This document shows, one piece after another, positions 52,690-61,968 of a DNA stretch of 64,000 nt (positions within the stretch are counted from its first letter, which is position 1; each line of letters begins with the position of its first letter). The notes under the pieces were generated by a model that was not told the origin of the DNA, ran no database searches, and saw only the letters and a list, made by a program, of their open reading frames with translations. This DNA comes from DASXHD01 sp038239005 (lineage in GTDB: Bacteria; Myxococcota_A; Polyangia; Polyangiales; Polyangiaceae). The stretch spans positions 1 through 64,000 of the forward strand of contig JBBSFE010000002.1 of the NCBI GenBank assembly GCA_038239005.1. Direction: 5' to 3'. A program made the position numbers and the translations under genes.

Positions 52690-53822
52690 AGATACGAGAG
52701 CCACGCACTCTTGTGTGTGCGCTTCACGCCCTCGAACCACCGGCACAATGGATAGAGCGCCGCGACGACGAATACCCACAAAACATAGACGATTGGAAGC
52801 GAGTAGCCGTAGTCGCTCGGTACGCTCCACACGAACGGGAGCGTGAACATGCCGCGCTGCACGCGCCCATATCGCAAAGTTGCGAGCAGCACCGCGAGCC
52901 CGTGCGCGAAGAGCAGGTGGAGCAGGTAGTAAAAGAGCGGCACGCGACCGAAGGTGCGAACGACGTTTGCCACGCGGCCGCGAAATCGCTCGAGCGGCGC
53001 GAGGAGAGCGATCGCTGGCCCGAGCGTCATGAGCAAAAACAAGAGTGACGGCGGATACTTTTCGCAATTCAAGAAGTCACCGAGCGTCGAGCCGAACGTT
53101 GCTTGCGGACGCCATGGGTGTGGGTCGCCGTAGATGTTCGCCGCCCGCAAGGCGACGAACGCGACGAACATCGCCGCGCCGAGGCGCACGAGTCGCGCAC
53201 GACGCACGAGCTCACCGAAGCCAAAGCCAGCCGCCATCACGCCGACCCACGGAACGAGCGGGTACACCACGAAGAGGCGTCGGTGATCGGGGAGCGCAAT
53301 CATGCTCGACTCATGGAGGACGCTCCAGAGCCACATGTTCGAATGGACTTTGTCGGTGAGATTGTGGAGGACGACCATCGCGATGCCGATGGCGCCCGTC
53401 ACGCGCGAGGGCAGGTAAACGAGCGGCGCGACGAGCACCATCGACCAACCGAGCGCCCAGATCACCTGCACGCCGACGAAGTGATAGTCGACGTTGAGCG
53501 TCCAACCGAAACGCACGAACGTGAGCTCGAGAAAGACGAGCCAGAGACCTCGCGTCAGGAGAAAACGCGCGAGCTCCGGCTTCGTCTTGCCGCGCTCGAG
53601 CTGGAGAAACGCGCTCGTGCCCGCGAGAAAAACGAAAATAGGCGCGCAAAAGTGCGTGATGAAACGCGTGAAATAGTAGGCCGGCGTCGTCTTCGTGATG
53701 TCGGTGGCTTCGAAGTGTGCGTTCGAGAAAAAATCGCGCACGTGGTCGAGGGCCATCACGATCATCGCGAGGCCGCGCAAGAGATCGATGGACTCGACGC
53801 GCACTTTGTCGCCCGTTGCCAT
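52686..53822 (-). CDS. DUF1624-family membrane protein
   Basis: A 378-residue protein with about ten hydrophobic segments. The N-terminus S-I-D-L-L-R-G-L-A-M-I-V-M-A-L-D-H-V-R-D is the DUF1624 signature; the catalytic-type Asp/His pair sits at the end of helix 1. The family is related to heparan-alpha-glucosaminide N-acetyltransferases and other membrane acyltransferases. The acceptor is unknown. Confidence 0.88.
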   Translation of the reverse strand: MATGDKVRVESIDLLRGLAMIVMALDHVRDFFSNAHFEATDITKTTPAYYFTRFITHFCAPIFVFLAGTSAFLQLERGKTKPELARFLLTRGLWLVFLELTFVRFGWTLNVDYHFVGVQVIWALGWSMVLVAPLVYLPSRVTGAIGIAMVVLHNLTDKVHSNMWLWSVLHESSMIALPDHRRLFVVYPLVPWVGVMAAGFGFGELVRRARLVRLGAAMFVAFVALRAANIYGDPHPWRPQATFGSTLGDFLNCEKYPPSLLFLLMTLGPAIALLAPLERFRGRVANVVRTFGRVPLFYYLLHLLFAHGLAVLLATLRYGRVQRGMFTLPFVWSVPSDYGYSLPIVYVLWVFVVAALYPLCRWFEGVKRTHKSAWLSYL

Positions 53823-53849
53823 GCGCGCTCACCTTAGCCTCGATGGTTG

Positions 53850-55337
53850 ATGTATGACGAGCGCGTGACTCGTCATTGGCTTGGGGCGCTCGTTCTCGTG
53901 GCATGCGGAACCGCGGGGCCCGCGGTATCGGTCACGCCCAGCGCGTCTGCGTCTGCGTCCGCGTCGGCCTCTCCGTCGGCGTCCGCGTGGGCGTCTGCAT
54001 CCGCGTCCGCGTCGGCGGAAGCGCCGGGTCCTGTCATGGCGGCGGCGCTGCAATCGCATCGGGCGCACGACATCGCCGAGTCGCTCGCCGATGAAGTGGG
54101 GCCGCGGCTCGCCGGGTCCGCGGGCGATCCGCTTGCGGTGGCTTGGGCTCAGCGGACGATGCGCGAGCTCGGGCTTGCCAACGTGCACACAGAAGCCGTG
54201 ATGGTTCCCGTCTGGAAGCGCGGCGTCGAGACGGCGCAGATCACCGAGCCGGTTCGGCAGTCGCTCGCAGTGACGGCGCTCGGGTGGAGCGGCGCGACGC
54301 CGAAAGAAGGCATCACCGCCGAAGTTCTCGAAGTCGAGTCGCTCGAAGCGCTCACGAACCTCTCGAAGGATTCCGCGAAAGGGAAAATCATTTTCGCAAA
54401 CGTGGTGATGCCGCGCACCGACGACGGGCGCGGATACGGCATGACCGTCGGCGTTCGTTCGCAAGGGCCACGCGCGGCGATGAACGCTGGCGCGGCGGCG
54501 TTCGTGGTGCGCTCCGTCGGCACCGCATCGGACCGCTTTCCGCACGCAGGCTCGACGATGCTGCGCGACGTTACGAATCCGATTCCGGCCGGCGCCATCT
54601 CGACGACCGACGCCGATCTCTTGCATCGAACACTCGCGCGCACGCAGCCCGTGAAAATGAAGCTCGTGCTCACTCCGGAGCGCGGAAAAGACGCTCCATC
54701 CGCGAACGTCGTTGGAGAGGTCGTGGGCACGACCAAAAAGGACGAAGTCGTACTGCTCGGTGCACATCTCGACTCTTGGGATCTCGGGCGCGGTGCGATC
54801 GACGACGCTGCGGGTTGCGGGATCATCCTCGAAGCCGCGCGACTCGTCGCCGAGCGGGGTCCGCGACGCACGGTGCGCGTCGTGCTCTTCGCAGCCGAAG
54901 AAAATTCGACGGCCGGCGCAAAAGCCTATTTCGCTGCACACTCCGCCGACGCCGCCCGATTCGTGCTCGCGATGGAGGCCGACAGCGGAACCGACCGCGC
55001 CCGCATGACGAGGTTCCTCGGCGACCCGGCCCACGCAACCGACTTTCTACAGATCGCGCGTGCACTCGCCCCGCTCGGCATCACACACGACGATGGCGAC
55101 GCACGCGCGGGAACGGACATCTCGCCTCTCGTGAGCGCCGGCGTGCCGACGATCGAAGTGCGACAAGACGCAACGCACTACTTCGACGTGCACCACACGG
55201 CCAACGACACCTCGGACAAGCTCGACGGAGCCGCGATGGCGCAAGTCTCCACCGCGTTCGCCGAGGTCGCGTTCCGCGTCGCGCAGCTCGACGCCGATCT
55301 CGGGCGCGTTCCAGAATCGAAACGAAAGTCGGACTAA
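53850..55337 (+). CDS. M28-family metallopeptidase lipoprotein
   Basis: About 495 residues from ATG 53850; GTG 53865 also fits. Signal peptide with lipobox L-V-A-C, an (Ser-Ala)n linker encoded by a GCGTCN-type repeat, a PA-like insert, then the M28 core. The zinc ligands and catalytic residues are present in order: G-A-H-L-D-S-W, A-I-D-D-A-A-G, A-A-E-E-N, M-E-A-D-S-G and D-V-H-H-T-A-N-D-T. The enzyme is probably an aminopeptidase or carboxypeptidase at the cell surface. Confidence 0.92.
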   Translation: MYDERVTRHWLGALVLVACGTAGPAVSVTPSASASASASASPSASAWASASASASAEAPGPVMAAALQSHRAHDIAESLADEVGPRLAGSAGDPLAVAWAQRTMRELGLANVHTEAVMVPVWKRGVETAQITEPVRQSLAVTALGWSGATPKEGITAEVLEVESLEALTNLSKDSAKGKIIFANVVMPRTDDGRGYGMTVGVRSQGPRAAMNAGAAAFVVRSVGTASDRFPHAGSTMLRDVTNPIPAGAISTTDADLLHRTLARTQPVKMKLVLTPERGKDAPSANVVGEVVGTTKKDEVVLLGAHLDSWDLGRGAIDDAAGCGIILEAARLVAERGPRRTVRVVLFAAEENSTAGAKAYFAAHSADAARFVLAMEADSGTDRARMTRFLGDPAHATDFLQIARALAPLGITHDDGDARAGTDISPLVSAGVPTIEVRQDATHYFDVHHTANDTSDKLDGAAMAQVSTAFAEVAFRVAQLDADLGRVPESKRKSD

Positions 55338-55344
55338 ACGTCCA

Positions 55345-55602
55345 TTAGGGTGTGCGTGTCGTCAGGCTATCGACCGCGTGAACCGGCGGCGCGTCGCCCG
55401 TCATCAAATGTGTGATCGCGCTGTAGACGAGGCGCTGTTTATCGAGCGTGTTCTTGCCTGCAAACTCGGGCGACGTCACTTCGATCGTGTAGTGACCGCC
55501 GCCGCCGTTCACGAGAGCCTTGGCGTTCGGGATCTTCTGTTCGATGGCGTCACGCACTGCATCGATCACGGAGCCTTTGAAGTCGGTCGGGTGGTCTGAC
55601 AT
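55345..55602 (-). CDS. BolA-family protein
   Basis: The start at ATG 55602 gives 85 residues, the usual BolA length. It has the class pattern: V-R-D-A-I-E-Q-K-I-P-N-A, G-G-H-Y-T-I-E-V, S-P-E-F-A-G-K-N-T-L-D-K-Q-R-L-V-Y-S-A-I and a late P-P-V-H-A-V. BolA proteins bind [2Fe-2S] clusters with monothiol glutaredoxins and modulate iron homeostasis. No glutaredoxin gene is seen adjacent. Confidence 0.88.
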   Translation of the reverse strand: MSDHPTDFKGSVIDAVRDAIEQKIPNAKALVNGGGGHYTIEVTSPEFAGKNTLDKQRLVYSAITHLMTGDAPPVHAVDSLTTRTP

Positions 55603-55782
55603 GTGTGGGCGATCATACCCGACTTGGCGCGCATCGAGCTGGTACGTTCGCCTCTTGCGGTCATCTCGCCCAGGGGAGATGCGCGCATGCTCATCGCGTG
55701 CAGCGGAGATCTCGCGATCAGCGGCGTCGTTGCGCTCGTTCGAGATCCTTGACGCCACAATCAAGTAGCCCACTCGTTCGAG

Positions 55783-57099
55783 TCAAGCGGCGCTCTTGAG
55801 GTCGGGTGTTGCGATGGGCAAGCGCACCACGAACGTCGTTCCCACTCCGCGCTTCGATGTGAACGTGAGCGTGCCGCCGTGGCGGGCGACGATGGCATGC
55901 GCAATGGCGAGTCCCTGCCCAGTGCCTAGGCCCACGGGCTTGGTCGTGAAGAAGGGGTCGAAAATCTTGTCGCCGATCGCAGCGTCGATGCCGACTCCAT
56001 CGTCGCCCACGGAAATGGCGACGGTGTCGCGGTCGATGGCGGTCGTGACGCTGATGTGTCCGCGATCGCCCGTCGACTTCTTCTTGTCCGCGATCGCGTG
56101 CGTCGCGTTGACGATGAGGTTCACGAGGACTTGGCTGACTTCGCCGGCATTCGCTCGCACGCTTGGGACGTCTCCGAGCTGCGTGTCGACGTCGGCGATG
56201 TAGCGGTATTCGTGCTTCGAAAGAACGATGGCAGCGCTCACCGCATCGTTCGGTGCGATGACACCGCGCGCCGTCGATGGGTGCGCGAAAGCGCGTAGCG
56301 ATGCGACGATCGACGTGACGCGTGCGAGGCCGTCATTCGTACTTCGCAGAGCTTCGGGGAGGTGCTCGCGCAGGTAGTCGACCGCCTTCGCATCAGCCGT
56401 CTTCGCGTCGGGGTGTATGAGCTCGAGGAGCTCGGCCACGCCTTCGTTGATGAAGTGGACGTTGTCGCTGATGAATTGAAGCGGCGTGTTGATTTCGTGC
56501 GCAACGCCCGCCGCGAGCCGACCCACCGCCTCGAGCTTTTGCGCATGACGCAGCTCGACCTCGACACGCTCGAGCGCGCGGGCCTGGGCTTCGCTCGCAT
56601 CGAACATGTCGCGGATGACGCGCATGCGTTCATCCGACATGACGCGCCCAAAGACCGCGAACACCGTGAACGCCGCGGGAACAATCCAGGATACGCCGTC
56701 GATGAGGCCGAACGTGATGTTGGAGATGCACGTGATCGAGAGAATGACCCACGTGAGCCAACGCTTGCCTTCGAAGATGAGCGCGTTGAACGGAAGCCAC
56801 AGCCAAACGGGAAACGGCCAACCTGTCACGCGGTAGACGGTGACCGTCACCACGGTGTTGACGACGGCGCGGAAGAGCTCGCCGCGGAGTGCGCCCCAGC
56901 TCGGCAGCACCTTTGCAGTCACCCAAAGGTTGAACGGCACGATCGCTACGAAAACGCCCATGCTTACAGCTAGTGCGCGCCAGTGACCCCAGAGAGCAGC
57001 CACGACCAACGCTTGCAACGCGATCGAACCAACGGTGATGGTTTGGTTCAACCGCCACATCACGTCTGCGTGCTGTTTGTCCGACTGTGAAGGCGACAC
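55783..57099 (-). CDS. Membrane sensor histidine kinase
   Basis: A 438-residue kinase from GTG 57099. About five to six transmembrane helices (residues 20-150) form an MASE-like sensor, followed by a coiled linker and the HisKA H-box A-G-V-A-H201-E-I-N-T-P-L-Q. The N-box (N-L-I-V-N-A-T-H-A-I), G1 (G-D-D-G-V-G-I-D) and F-box/G2 (F-D-P-F-F-T-T-K-P, G-T-G-Q-G-L) are all intact. No response regulator is adjacent, so the partner is elsewhere; the receiver-kinase fusion at 38494 is one candidate in this window. Confidence 0.9.
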   Translation of the reverse strand: MSPSQSDKQHADVMWRLNQTITVGSIALQALVVAALWGHWRALAVSMGVFVAIVPFNLWVTAKVLPSWGALRGELFRAVVNTVVTVTVYRVTGWPFPVWLWLPFNALIFEGKRWLTWVILSITCISNITFGLIDGVSWIVPAAFTVFAVFGRVMSDERMRVIRDMFDASEAQARALERVEVELRHAQKLEAVGRLAAGVAHEINTPLQFISDNVHFINEGVAELLELIHPDAKTADAKAVDYLREHLPEALRSTNDGLARVTSIVASLRAFAHPSTARGVIAPNDAVSAAIVLSKHEYRYIADVDTQLGDVPSVRANAGEVSQVLVNLIVNATHAIADKKKSTGDRGHISVTTAIDRDTVAISVGDDGVGIDAAIGDKIFDPFFTTKPVGLGTGQGLAIAHAIVARHGGTLTFTSKRGVGTTFVVRLPIATPDLKSAA

Positions 57100-57143
57100 A
57101 GTGAGTCAACGGCCACCCGCGGGCTCTAGAAAAGCCCTGCGCG

Positions 57144-58058
57144 CTAGAAGTAGGACGACGCCAGCGACAAGACGGAATCGATTTGTCGTGGCGTCGCGTG
57201 CACGTGGATGTGCACTTGTTTGTCGACGTTGGTGACTTCGGCGTTGTTCAAAATGCCATTCGTCATGAGGCGCACGCCGAAATTGTTCTTTTGTTGAATG
57301 AGCGCCGCGATGGTGACGGCATCGGCGCGAGCGGCCGCTTCATTTGGGCAGTCGGCTTCGGTGTAGATGTCAGCGCTCGAGTCGGCGACGTGTGAGTCGA
57401 CCCAGACGCGCATCTCGGAAATGTCGCGCGGCATCTGCGAAATGGTCGCCGACGGATTCATGATGCGCGCGCGAAGCGCTTCGTTCGCGTGAAACGACGG
57501 CGCCGTGGGCGGCTTTGCAACGAGCTCGCGCGCGGCAGTCTCTGCGTTCGAGGCGCGAGCGACGCGAATGATGCTCGGCTGCGCGCGCAGGAAGACGCTG
57601 TCGTAACCGTTCACGACGCCGCGCCACGCTTTCACGTTGGGTGTCGACAGTTGGATCGGTTGCGCAACGGAGGCGATGGCCGCATCCATGGTGGCGTCGG
57701 GGGCCGAGTGTCGAAACACCATGTCGTCGTTGTGCTCGATGAGCCACTCGAGATCGCGCATCGGATCCACCGAGGGAAAAGCGCGCCACGCGGGCGCGCT
57801 CCGCAACACGGTATCGAGCCGCGCGGATGCCGGATGCTTGCGTGACTCGGTGAAGCTGACGGTGAGCGTGACATCGCTCCCCTGCGCGCGCGCTTCGACT
57901 TTGGGCGGCGGCGGAGGCGGCTCGGTTGGCGCAGCCGACACCGCGGGAAGCTCGATCGCGCTGACCGACCCTGGAGCAACCGGACCCGGCTGAGCGTCAC
58001 CGCAGGCCTCGCAAACCGTAACAGCGACGAGCACGAGCAAAACCGCAAACGTGCGCAC
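57144..58058 (-). CDS. Exported protein, unknown
   Basis: 304 residues from GTG 58058 (V-R-T-F-A-V-L-L-V-L-V-A-V-T-V-C-E-A-C), a signal peptide with weak lipobox (C-E-A-C). A Pro-rich linker (E-P-P-P-P-P-P-K) precedes a globular domain with W-R-A-F-P-S-V-D-P, E-H-N-D-D-M-V-F and a hydrophobic tail. No family is recognised. It follows gene 58079-58837 on the same strand, 20 bases away, so the two may form an operon. Confidence 0.7.
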   Translation of the reverse strand: MRTFAVLLVLVAVTVCEACGDAQPGPVAPGSVSAIELPAVSAAPTEPPPPPPKVEARAQGSDVTLTVSFTESRKHPASARLDTVLRSAPAWRAFPSVDPMRDLEWLIEHNDDMVFRHSAPDATMDAAIASVAQPIQLSTPNVKAWRGVVNGYDSVFLRAQPSIIRVARASNAETAARELVAKPPTAPSFHANEALRARIMNPSATISQMPRDISEMRVWVDSHVADSSADIYTEADCPNEAAARADAVTIAALIQQKNNFGVRLMTNGILNNAEVTNVDKQVHIHVHATPRQIDSVLSLASSYF

Positions 58059-58078
58059 GCCGAAAGCGTAGCAGACCG

Positions 58079-58837
58079 TCAGCGTGTGGGGCAGTCCGCG
58101 GTGCCCTCGAGCGTGCACGTGTCGTCGCAAACGTTCGTGCTGGGTCCGTCGCCCGAGGCTTCCCAGCGCCATATGTCCTTGTAGACACCCGAGCCGAATG
58201 CGTCCTTGCCGACCTTCACGCGGCGGGAGCGGAGATCGATCGAGTACTTGTGCATGTTCGACGTGGCGATCAAATCGCCGAGCTTCGACATCGGACACGC
58301 GAGCTTTGGCGGTGCGCCTTTGCTCGGGGACTCCGAACCAGATTTCGCAACGAGGTGGCCGCGTTTGAAGACGAGCGTCAGCGACTGATGAACCTGCTCG
58401 TCCGCCGAGCCGTTCGCGAGCTCGACGCCGCTTCGCTTCTCGGACGTGTGGCTTCGGCGTGCGTCACCGAGCGCGACGAACTCGTAGCGAACGGCGTTGG
58501 AGGCGTCCTCGTCAGCGACGTCGACGATGCCACCGCGCTCGCACTCGCCGACGCGAATGCGTACGAGCTCGGCGTCCGGATCCCAAATCTTGGCAAGGCC
58601 GAGAGCGAACGTAGCGTTCTCGACGACGTCGAACTTTTCGAATGTTCCGCTCATGCCCTTCGGATTGAGGCGTAAGTCTTCGTTCTTGGAGACGTCGAAT
58701 TTCGCGAGCTCGTTCGGCGAGTGCGCGCGATGCGACCACATCTCCAGCCCGAGCGGCAGCCCTACCGCGCTCACGACAACGACGATGATGAGCGCGATGG
58801 CCCACGCGGGCGTTTTTTCGTCCTTAGTGGCCGACAT
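58079..58837 (-). CDS. Single-pass membrane protein, unknown
   Basis: A 252-residue protein: one N-terminal anchor (W-A-I-A-L-I-I-V-V-V-V-S-A-V-G-L-P-L-G) then a periplasmic beta-rich domain with C-P-M-S-K and C-D-D-T-C and C-P-T-R at the end. The ATG lies within the 3' end of the NAD-binding gene (14-base overlap), so translation is likely coupled. No family is recognised. Confidence 0.72.
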   Translation of the reverse strand: MSATKDEKTPAWAIALIIVVVVSAVGLPLGLEMWSHRAHSPNELAKFDVSKNEDLRLNPKGMSGTFEKFDVVENATFALGLAKIWDPDAELVRIRVGECERGGIVDVADEDASNAVRYEFVALGDARRSHTSEKRSGVELANGSADEQVHQSLTLVFKRGHLVAKSGSESPSKGAPPKLACPMSKLGDLIATSNMHKYSIDLRSRRVKVGKDAFGSGVYKDIWRWEASGDGPSTNVCDDTCTLEGTADCPTR

Positions 58838-59453
58838 TGATGACCTGTTTCACCCAATCATCCTCGGTCGCGGCCTTCACGAGCGCATCGGCGCAATCAG
58901 CGTGCGATAGCGAGCTCGCGGGAAAGACGCGCGCACCCGGGCCCGCAAGATATTTTCCGGTTGCTGGAGAATGCGAAAGCGCGGGCGGGCGCACGATGAC
59001 CCAATCGAGCTCGCTCGCGCGGATCGCGGCTTCGGCGATGAGCTTGTCGGCGTGGAGCTTCGGATAAATCGCGCGAAACACGCTCACGCCGAGCGAGCCG
59101 AAGAACGAGAGCTCTTTGCCGTCGCTCATGATGAGGCCGCTTTCGAACACGAAGCGGCGAACGCCGGCCTTCGCGCATGCCGCGAGGATGTTCTTCGTTC
59201 CTTCGGAGATGAGCGTGCCCGGTTTGCTGTTGCTCGCGGGGCCAATCGCGCAGATGACGGCGTCGCCGCCTTCGACCGCGGATTCGATGCTTGCAGCGTC
59301 GAGCACGTCGCCCTTCATGACGACGACATGCTCCGTTGTAGCGATGGCTTCTGGTTTACGCGCAACCGCGACGACCTCGTGCCCGGCTTTGACGGCGCAT
59401 GTGACGACGTTCTTGCCCGTGCCGCCCGTTGCGCCGAAGACGATCAGTTTCAT
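58824..59453 (-). CDS. NAD(P)-binding (SDR_a5/NmrA-like) protein
   Basis: The start at ATG 59453 gives 209 residues. Rossmann motif K-L-I-V-F-G-A-T-G-G-T-G-K, V-A-R-K-P, then A-V-I-C-A-I-G-P-A-S-N and R-F-V-F-E-S-G-L. These are features of atypical SDRs with an NmrA-like fold. No Y-x-x-x-K pair is seen at the usual place, so it may bind NAD(P) as a sensor or act as a reductase of quinones or flavins. It overlaps the next gene. Confidence 0.85.
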   Translation of the reverse strand: MKLIVFGATGGTGKNVVTCAVKAGHEVVAVARKPEAIATTEHVVVMKGDVLDAASIESAVEGGDAVICAIGPASNSKPGTLISEGTKNILAACAKAGVRRFVFESGLIMSDGKELSFFGSLGVSVFRAIYPKLHADKLIAEAAIRASELDWVIVRPPALSHSPATGKYLAGPGARVFPASSLSHADCADALVKAATEDDWVKQVINVGH

Positions 59454-59488
59454 GACAACACCGTATACATCACCGTAACATCCGGGAC

Positions 59489-60184
59489 ATGCGTATGGCT
59501 TTGGCGGTCGCGCTCGTGCTCTTGACGGCAACGGCGAGCGCAGACGACGAATGGGGTGGCGTCTACAACGGGCGAACGCTCGGCGCGGGTGGGGGAATGG
59601 TGTACGCAGCGGGCGGCTTCCCGCACGCGGGCATTGGTGCGCTCATCGGAACGAGCGACTCGGTGGACTTCGGGTTGAAGGCGAACTTCATCTACACAGG
59701 GCAGCGCACGTACGCCACCGACGGCTTCAAGCCGGTGGCGGGATTCGACCCGCGACTCGCCGCGCGATTTTCGCTCGCTTCGGGTCGCGTTCTTTCCGCA
59801 CTGATCCGCCTCGAGCCCGGCGTGCGTCTCGCGCAGTTTGACCCAGCGCTTCGGTGGGGACCCGAGCTCGTGTTCGGAATCGACTTCGGTATTCGCGTTG
59901 CGAAGGGCGCGTCGATCTACGCGGGAGTCGAAGTGCCCATCTTCCTCAACATCCCCGACGACGCCGCGGGCAATCCATTTTTCGTCGACATTCCGATCTT
60001 GCCTGGCGTGGGCTTCGAAGCTCACCCGAACGACTTCATCGGCTTCGGCGGTCGATTCAACGCCGGCGTCGACGTCAGCGCGGGCAACATCACCAAATCA
60101 CCGCAGACGACGTTCGCGATGCTCGCCGAGGGCTTCTTCGTCCTGCGTGTCGACCGAATCAAATCTCACGAGAAGCCGCGTTGA
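59489..60184 (+). CDS. Probable outer-membrane beta-barrel protein
   Basis: A 231-residue protein with a signal peptide (L-L-T-A-T-A-S-A, cleaved before D-D-E). The mature part is rich in alternating aromatic/Gly strands (G-G-M-V-Y-A-A-G-G-F-P, L-K-A-N-F-I-Y-T-G, A-R-F-S-L-A-S-G-R, G-I-R-V-A-K-G-A-S-I-Y). The last strand (G-F-F-V-L-R-V-D) is followed by a hydrophilic tail instead of a terminal Phe. It is consistent with an eight-stranded barrel of the OmpW/OmpA size class; no family is certain. Confidence 0.68.
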   Translation: MRMALAVALVLLTATASADDEWGGVYNGRTLGAGGGMVYAAGGFPHAGIGALIGTSDSVDFGLKANFIYTGQRTYATDGFKPVAGFDPRLAARFSLASGRVLSALIRLEPGVRLAQFDPALRWGPELVFGIDFGIRVAKGASIYAGVEVPIFLNIPDDAAGNPFFVDIPILPGVGFEAHPNDFIGFGGRFNAGVDVSAGNITKSPQTTFAMLAEGFFVLRVDRIKSHEKPR

Positions 60185-60512
60185 TGTCGACGTTCTCGAG
60201 CACCTTCTTCGAGAAGCCCTTTTTCACGACGCGCAACATCGCTTGGCCGACGCGCTCGCGGGTAGGGACGCTATAGAGGCGCGTGCGCGATTTGATTCCG
60301 TGCAGGGCTTGAATCATCGCCGGCCGGAATACGAACGTCATCGTCGGGCGAACGAGCACTTTCGCTGCAGCGAGCGTGTAGTCGTGGGTGACGCGCGAAT
60401 AGTCGGCTTCGGTCATGCCCGTCGACGTAATGCCGAGACACCAGAAGCAGGCGTCGCCACCGAAATTGAGCCCCGAGAAATCCGTGAAGTCCGCGTGCAC
60501 GATGACGCGCAT
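60159..60512 (-). pseudogene. Remnant of an NAD(P)-binding (epimerase-like) gene
   Basis: A 117-residue reading frame (ATG 60512) retains internal blocks of a known oxidoreductase type: G-D-A-C-F-W-C-L-G-I-T-S, T-E-A-D-Y-S-R-V-T-H-D-Y-T-L-A-A-A, then jumps to F-V-F-R-P-A-M-I-Q-A-L-H-G-I-K-S-R-T-R. The N-terminal Rossmann G-x-x-G-x-x-G region and the central segment with Y-x-x-x-K are missing, so the gene has an N-terminal truncation and an internal deletion. It follows the aldolase gene directly and overlaps the 3' end of the beta-barrel gene. Confidence 0.65.
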
Positions 60513-60517
60513 GTCGC

Positions 60518-61252
60518 TCAGAGCTCGAACGACGGATCGAGCTTCCGCACTTTCCGAAGCAGCGCTGGCCACGCGATGTTGCCGCCGAGGCCTTTGGTGA
60601 CAAGCGCGATGTTTTGTTTCACGCCGGCGAGAATACGCGAGTCGACATTCGTGAGCGCCGCACCGCCCGATTGCGCGAGGAGCTGAATCTCGCAAGCGCG
60701 TTGCAAGTTGAACATGCCGAGGAATGCATCACCGACGCTCGGGCCAACGGTGAGCAGCCCGTGGTTTCGCAAGATGAGCCCCATGTTCGTGCCGAGGTCG
60801 GCGACGAGGCGCGGCTTCTCTGCGTCCGAGAGTGCGATGCCTTCGTACGCGTGATACCCAAGCGACGCGAGCGCGACCGTGGCTTGTTGCGAAATCGGAA
60901 GGAGCCCATCGGTTTGCGCCGACACCGCAACACCAGCCGGTGTGTGCACGTGGAGGACGCAGGTGATGTCTTCGCGCGCCGCGTGAATCGCGCTGTGGAT
61001 GACGAAGCCCGCCGGATTGATCGGATGCTCGCTCGGAGCGACCTTCTCGCCGCGCAAATCGATCTTCACGAGACTCGAGGCGGTGATCTCGTCGAAGAGC
61101 ATTCCGTACGGATTGATCAAGAAGTGATGATCGGGCCCGGGCAGCCGCACCGAGATGTGCGTGAACACGAGATCGTCCCAACCAAAATGGGCGACGAGCC
61201 GGTAGCACGCAGCCAGATCGACGCGTAGGTCGTGCTCGGATTGAACGCTCAT
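60518..61252 (-). CDS. Class II aldolase/adducin-family protein
   Basis: A 244-residue protein. The aldolase II fold shows D-D-L-V-F-T-H-I-S-V-R-L-P-G, L-I-N-P-Y-G-M-L-F-D-E, C-V-L-H-V-H-T-P (zinc His pair) and M-G-L-I-L-R-N-H-G-L-L-T-V-G (third zinc His). These are the metal-site residues of fuculose-phosphate-aldolase-like enzymes. The substrate is not known. The downstream remnant may once have been its partner. Confidence 0.9.
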   Translation of the reverse strand: MSVQSEHDLRVDLAACYRLVAHFGWDDLVFTHISVRLPGPDHHFLINPYGMLFDEITASSLVKIDLRGEKVAPSEHPINPAGFVIHSAIHAAREDITCVLHVHTPAGVAVSAQTDGLLPISQQATVALASLGYHAYEGIALSDAEKPRLVADLGTNMGLILRNHGLLTVGPSVGDAFLGMFNLQRACEIQLLAQSGGAALTNVDSRILAGVKQNIALVTKGLGGNIAWPALLRKVRKLDPSFEL

Positions 61253-61313
61253 CGCGCCATTCTATAGGACCGTACCTTCATGCGCTGCAAGTGATGCTAT
61301 GCATCCAGCGCGC

Positions 61314-61958
61314 ATGAAGCTCTCTCTTTTCGTTTCAACCGTGGCTGCGCTGGCGATCGCGTGTGGCGGGTCAGCGCACGAAGACGCCGCTGTTCCCACG
61401 ACCACGACGACAGCCGTTGCAGTCGTGACAACGCCGCCGCTCTTCACGGGATCGTTCGATGTCGTCAGCATGACGGACGGCAAGAAGACACTCGTCGTTG
61501 CCGACATGCTCAAACAGGCGACCGCGTTTGCCGGACGCATGACGTACGAAATGGGTGCGGACTCGTTCACGATTGGCATGTGGCAGGCGAGTCGACCGGA
61601 GAAGATCGTCGAAGATGATTCGGCGGTTTACTCCGAGTTCTGTCGAGCGTCGGGAACGGTCGCGGCACACTGGGAAGGCAAGTCGCTCGTCTTGGCCTCG
61701 ACCATCAGAGCGCGCGCCGCGGGCACCCTCGTCCGCGTATTCAAGAAAACGGAAGGCGCGGCAACGACGCGCAACGTCGCGACACGCAACGCCGACTGCG
61801 AGGCGTCATTTACCGGGCTTCGGCTCACGTTCGAAATTCTCGAGAAAGACGCATCAGGACCGACGCGAATTCGCGCCGTCGCGGAAGGCGTCACACTCGA
61901 TCTCGCGCGCGGCAAAGCCATCGCATCGATCGAAGCGAAACCCTTGTTCGACGAGTAG
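61314..61958 (+). CDS. Lipoprotein, unknown
   Basis: A 214-residue protein from ATG 61314; ATG 61299 adds five residues. Signal peptide with lipobox (L-A-I-A-C followed by G-G-S), a Thr/Val-rich linker, then a lipocalin-like strand-rich domain. Cys near F-C-R-A-S and N-A-D-C-E could pair. The next gene starts 10 bases after the stop and shares the layout. Confidence 0.72.
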   Translation: MKLSLFVSTVAALAIACGGSAHEDAAVPTTTTTAVAVVTTPPLFTGSFDVVSMTDGKKTLVVADMLKQATAFAGRMTYEMGADSFTIGMWQASRPEKIVEDDSAVYSEFCRASGTVAAHWEGKSLVLASTIRARAAGTLVRVFKKTEGAATTRNVATRNADCEASFTGLRLTFEILEKDASGPTRIRAVAEGVTLDLARGKAIASIEAKPLFDE

Positions 61959-61968
61959 AATGCGCGCC

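Noticed and set aside
53829..55348. Two frames of 401 codons overlapping the M28 peptidase
   Set aside because: Both are Arg/Ala-rich shadows of the peptidase gene, whose zinc ligands are all intact.
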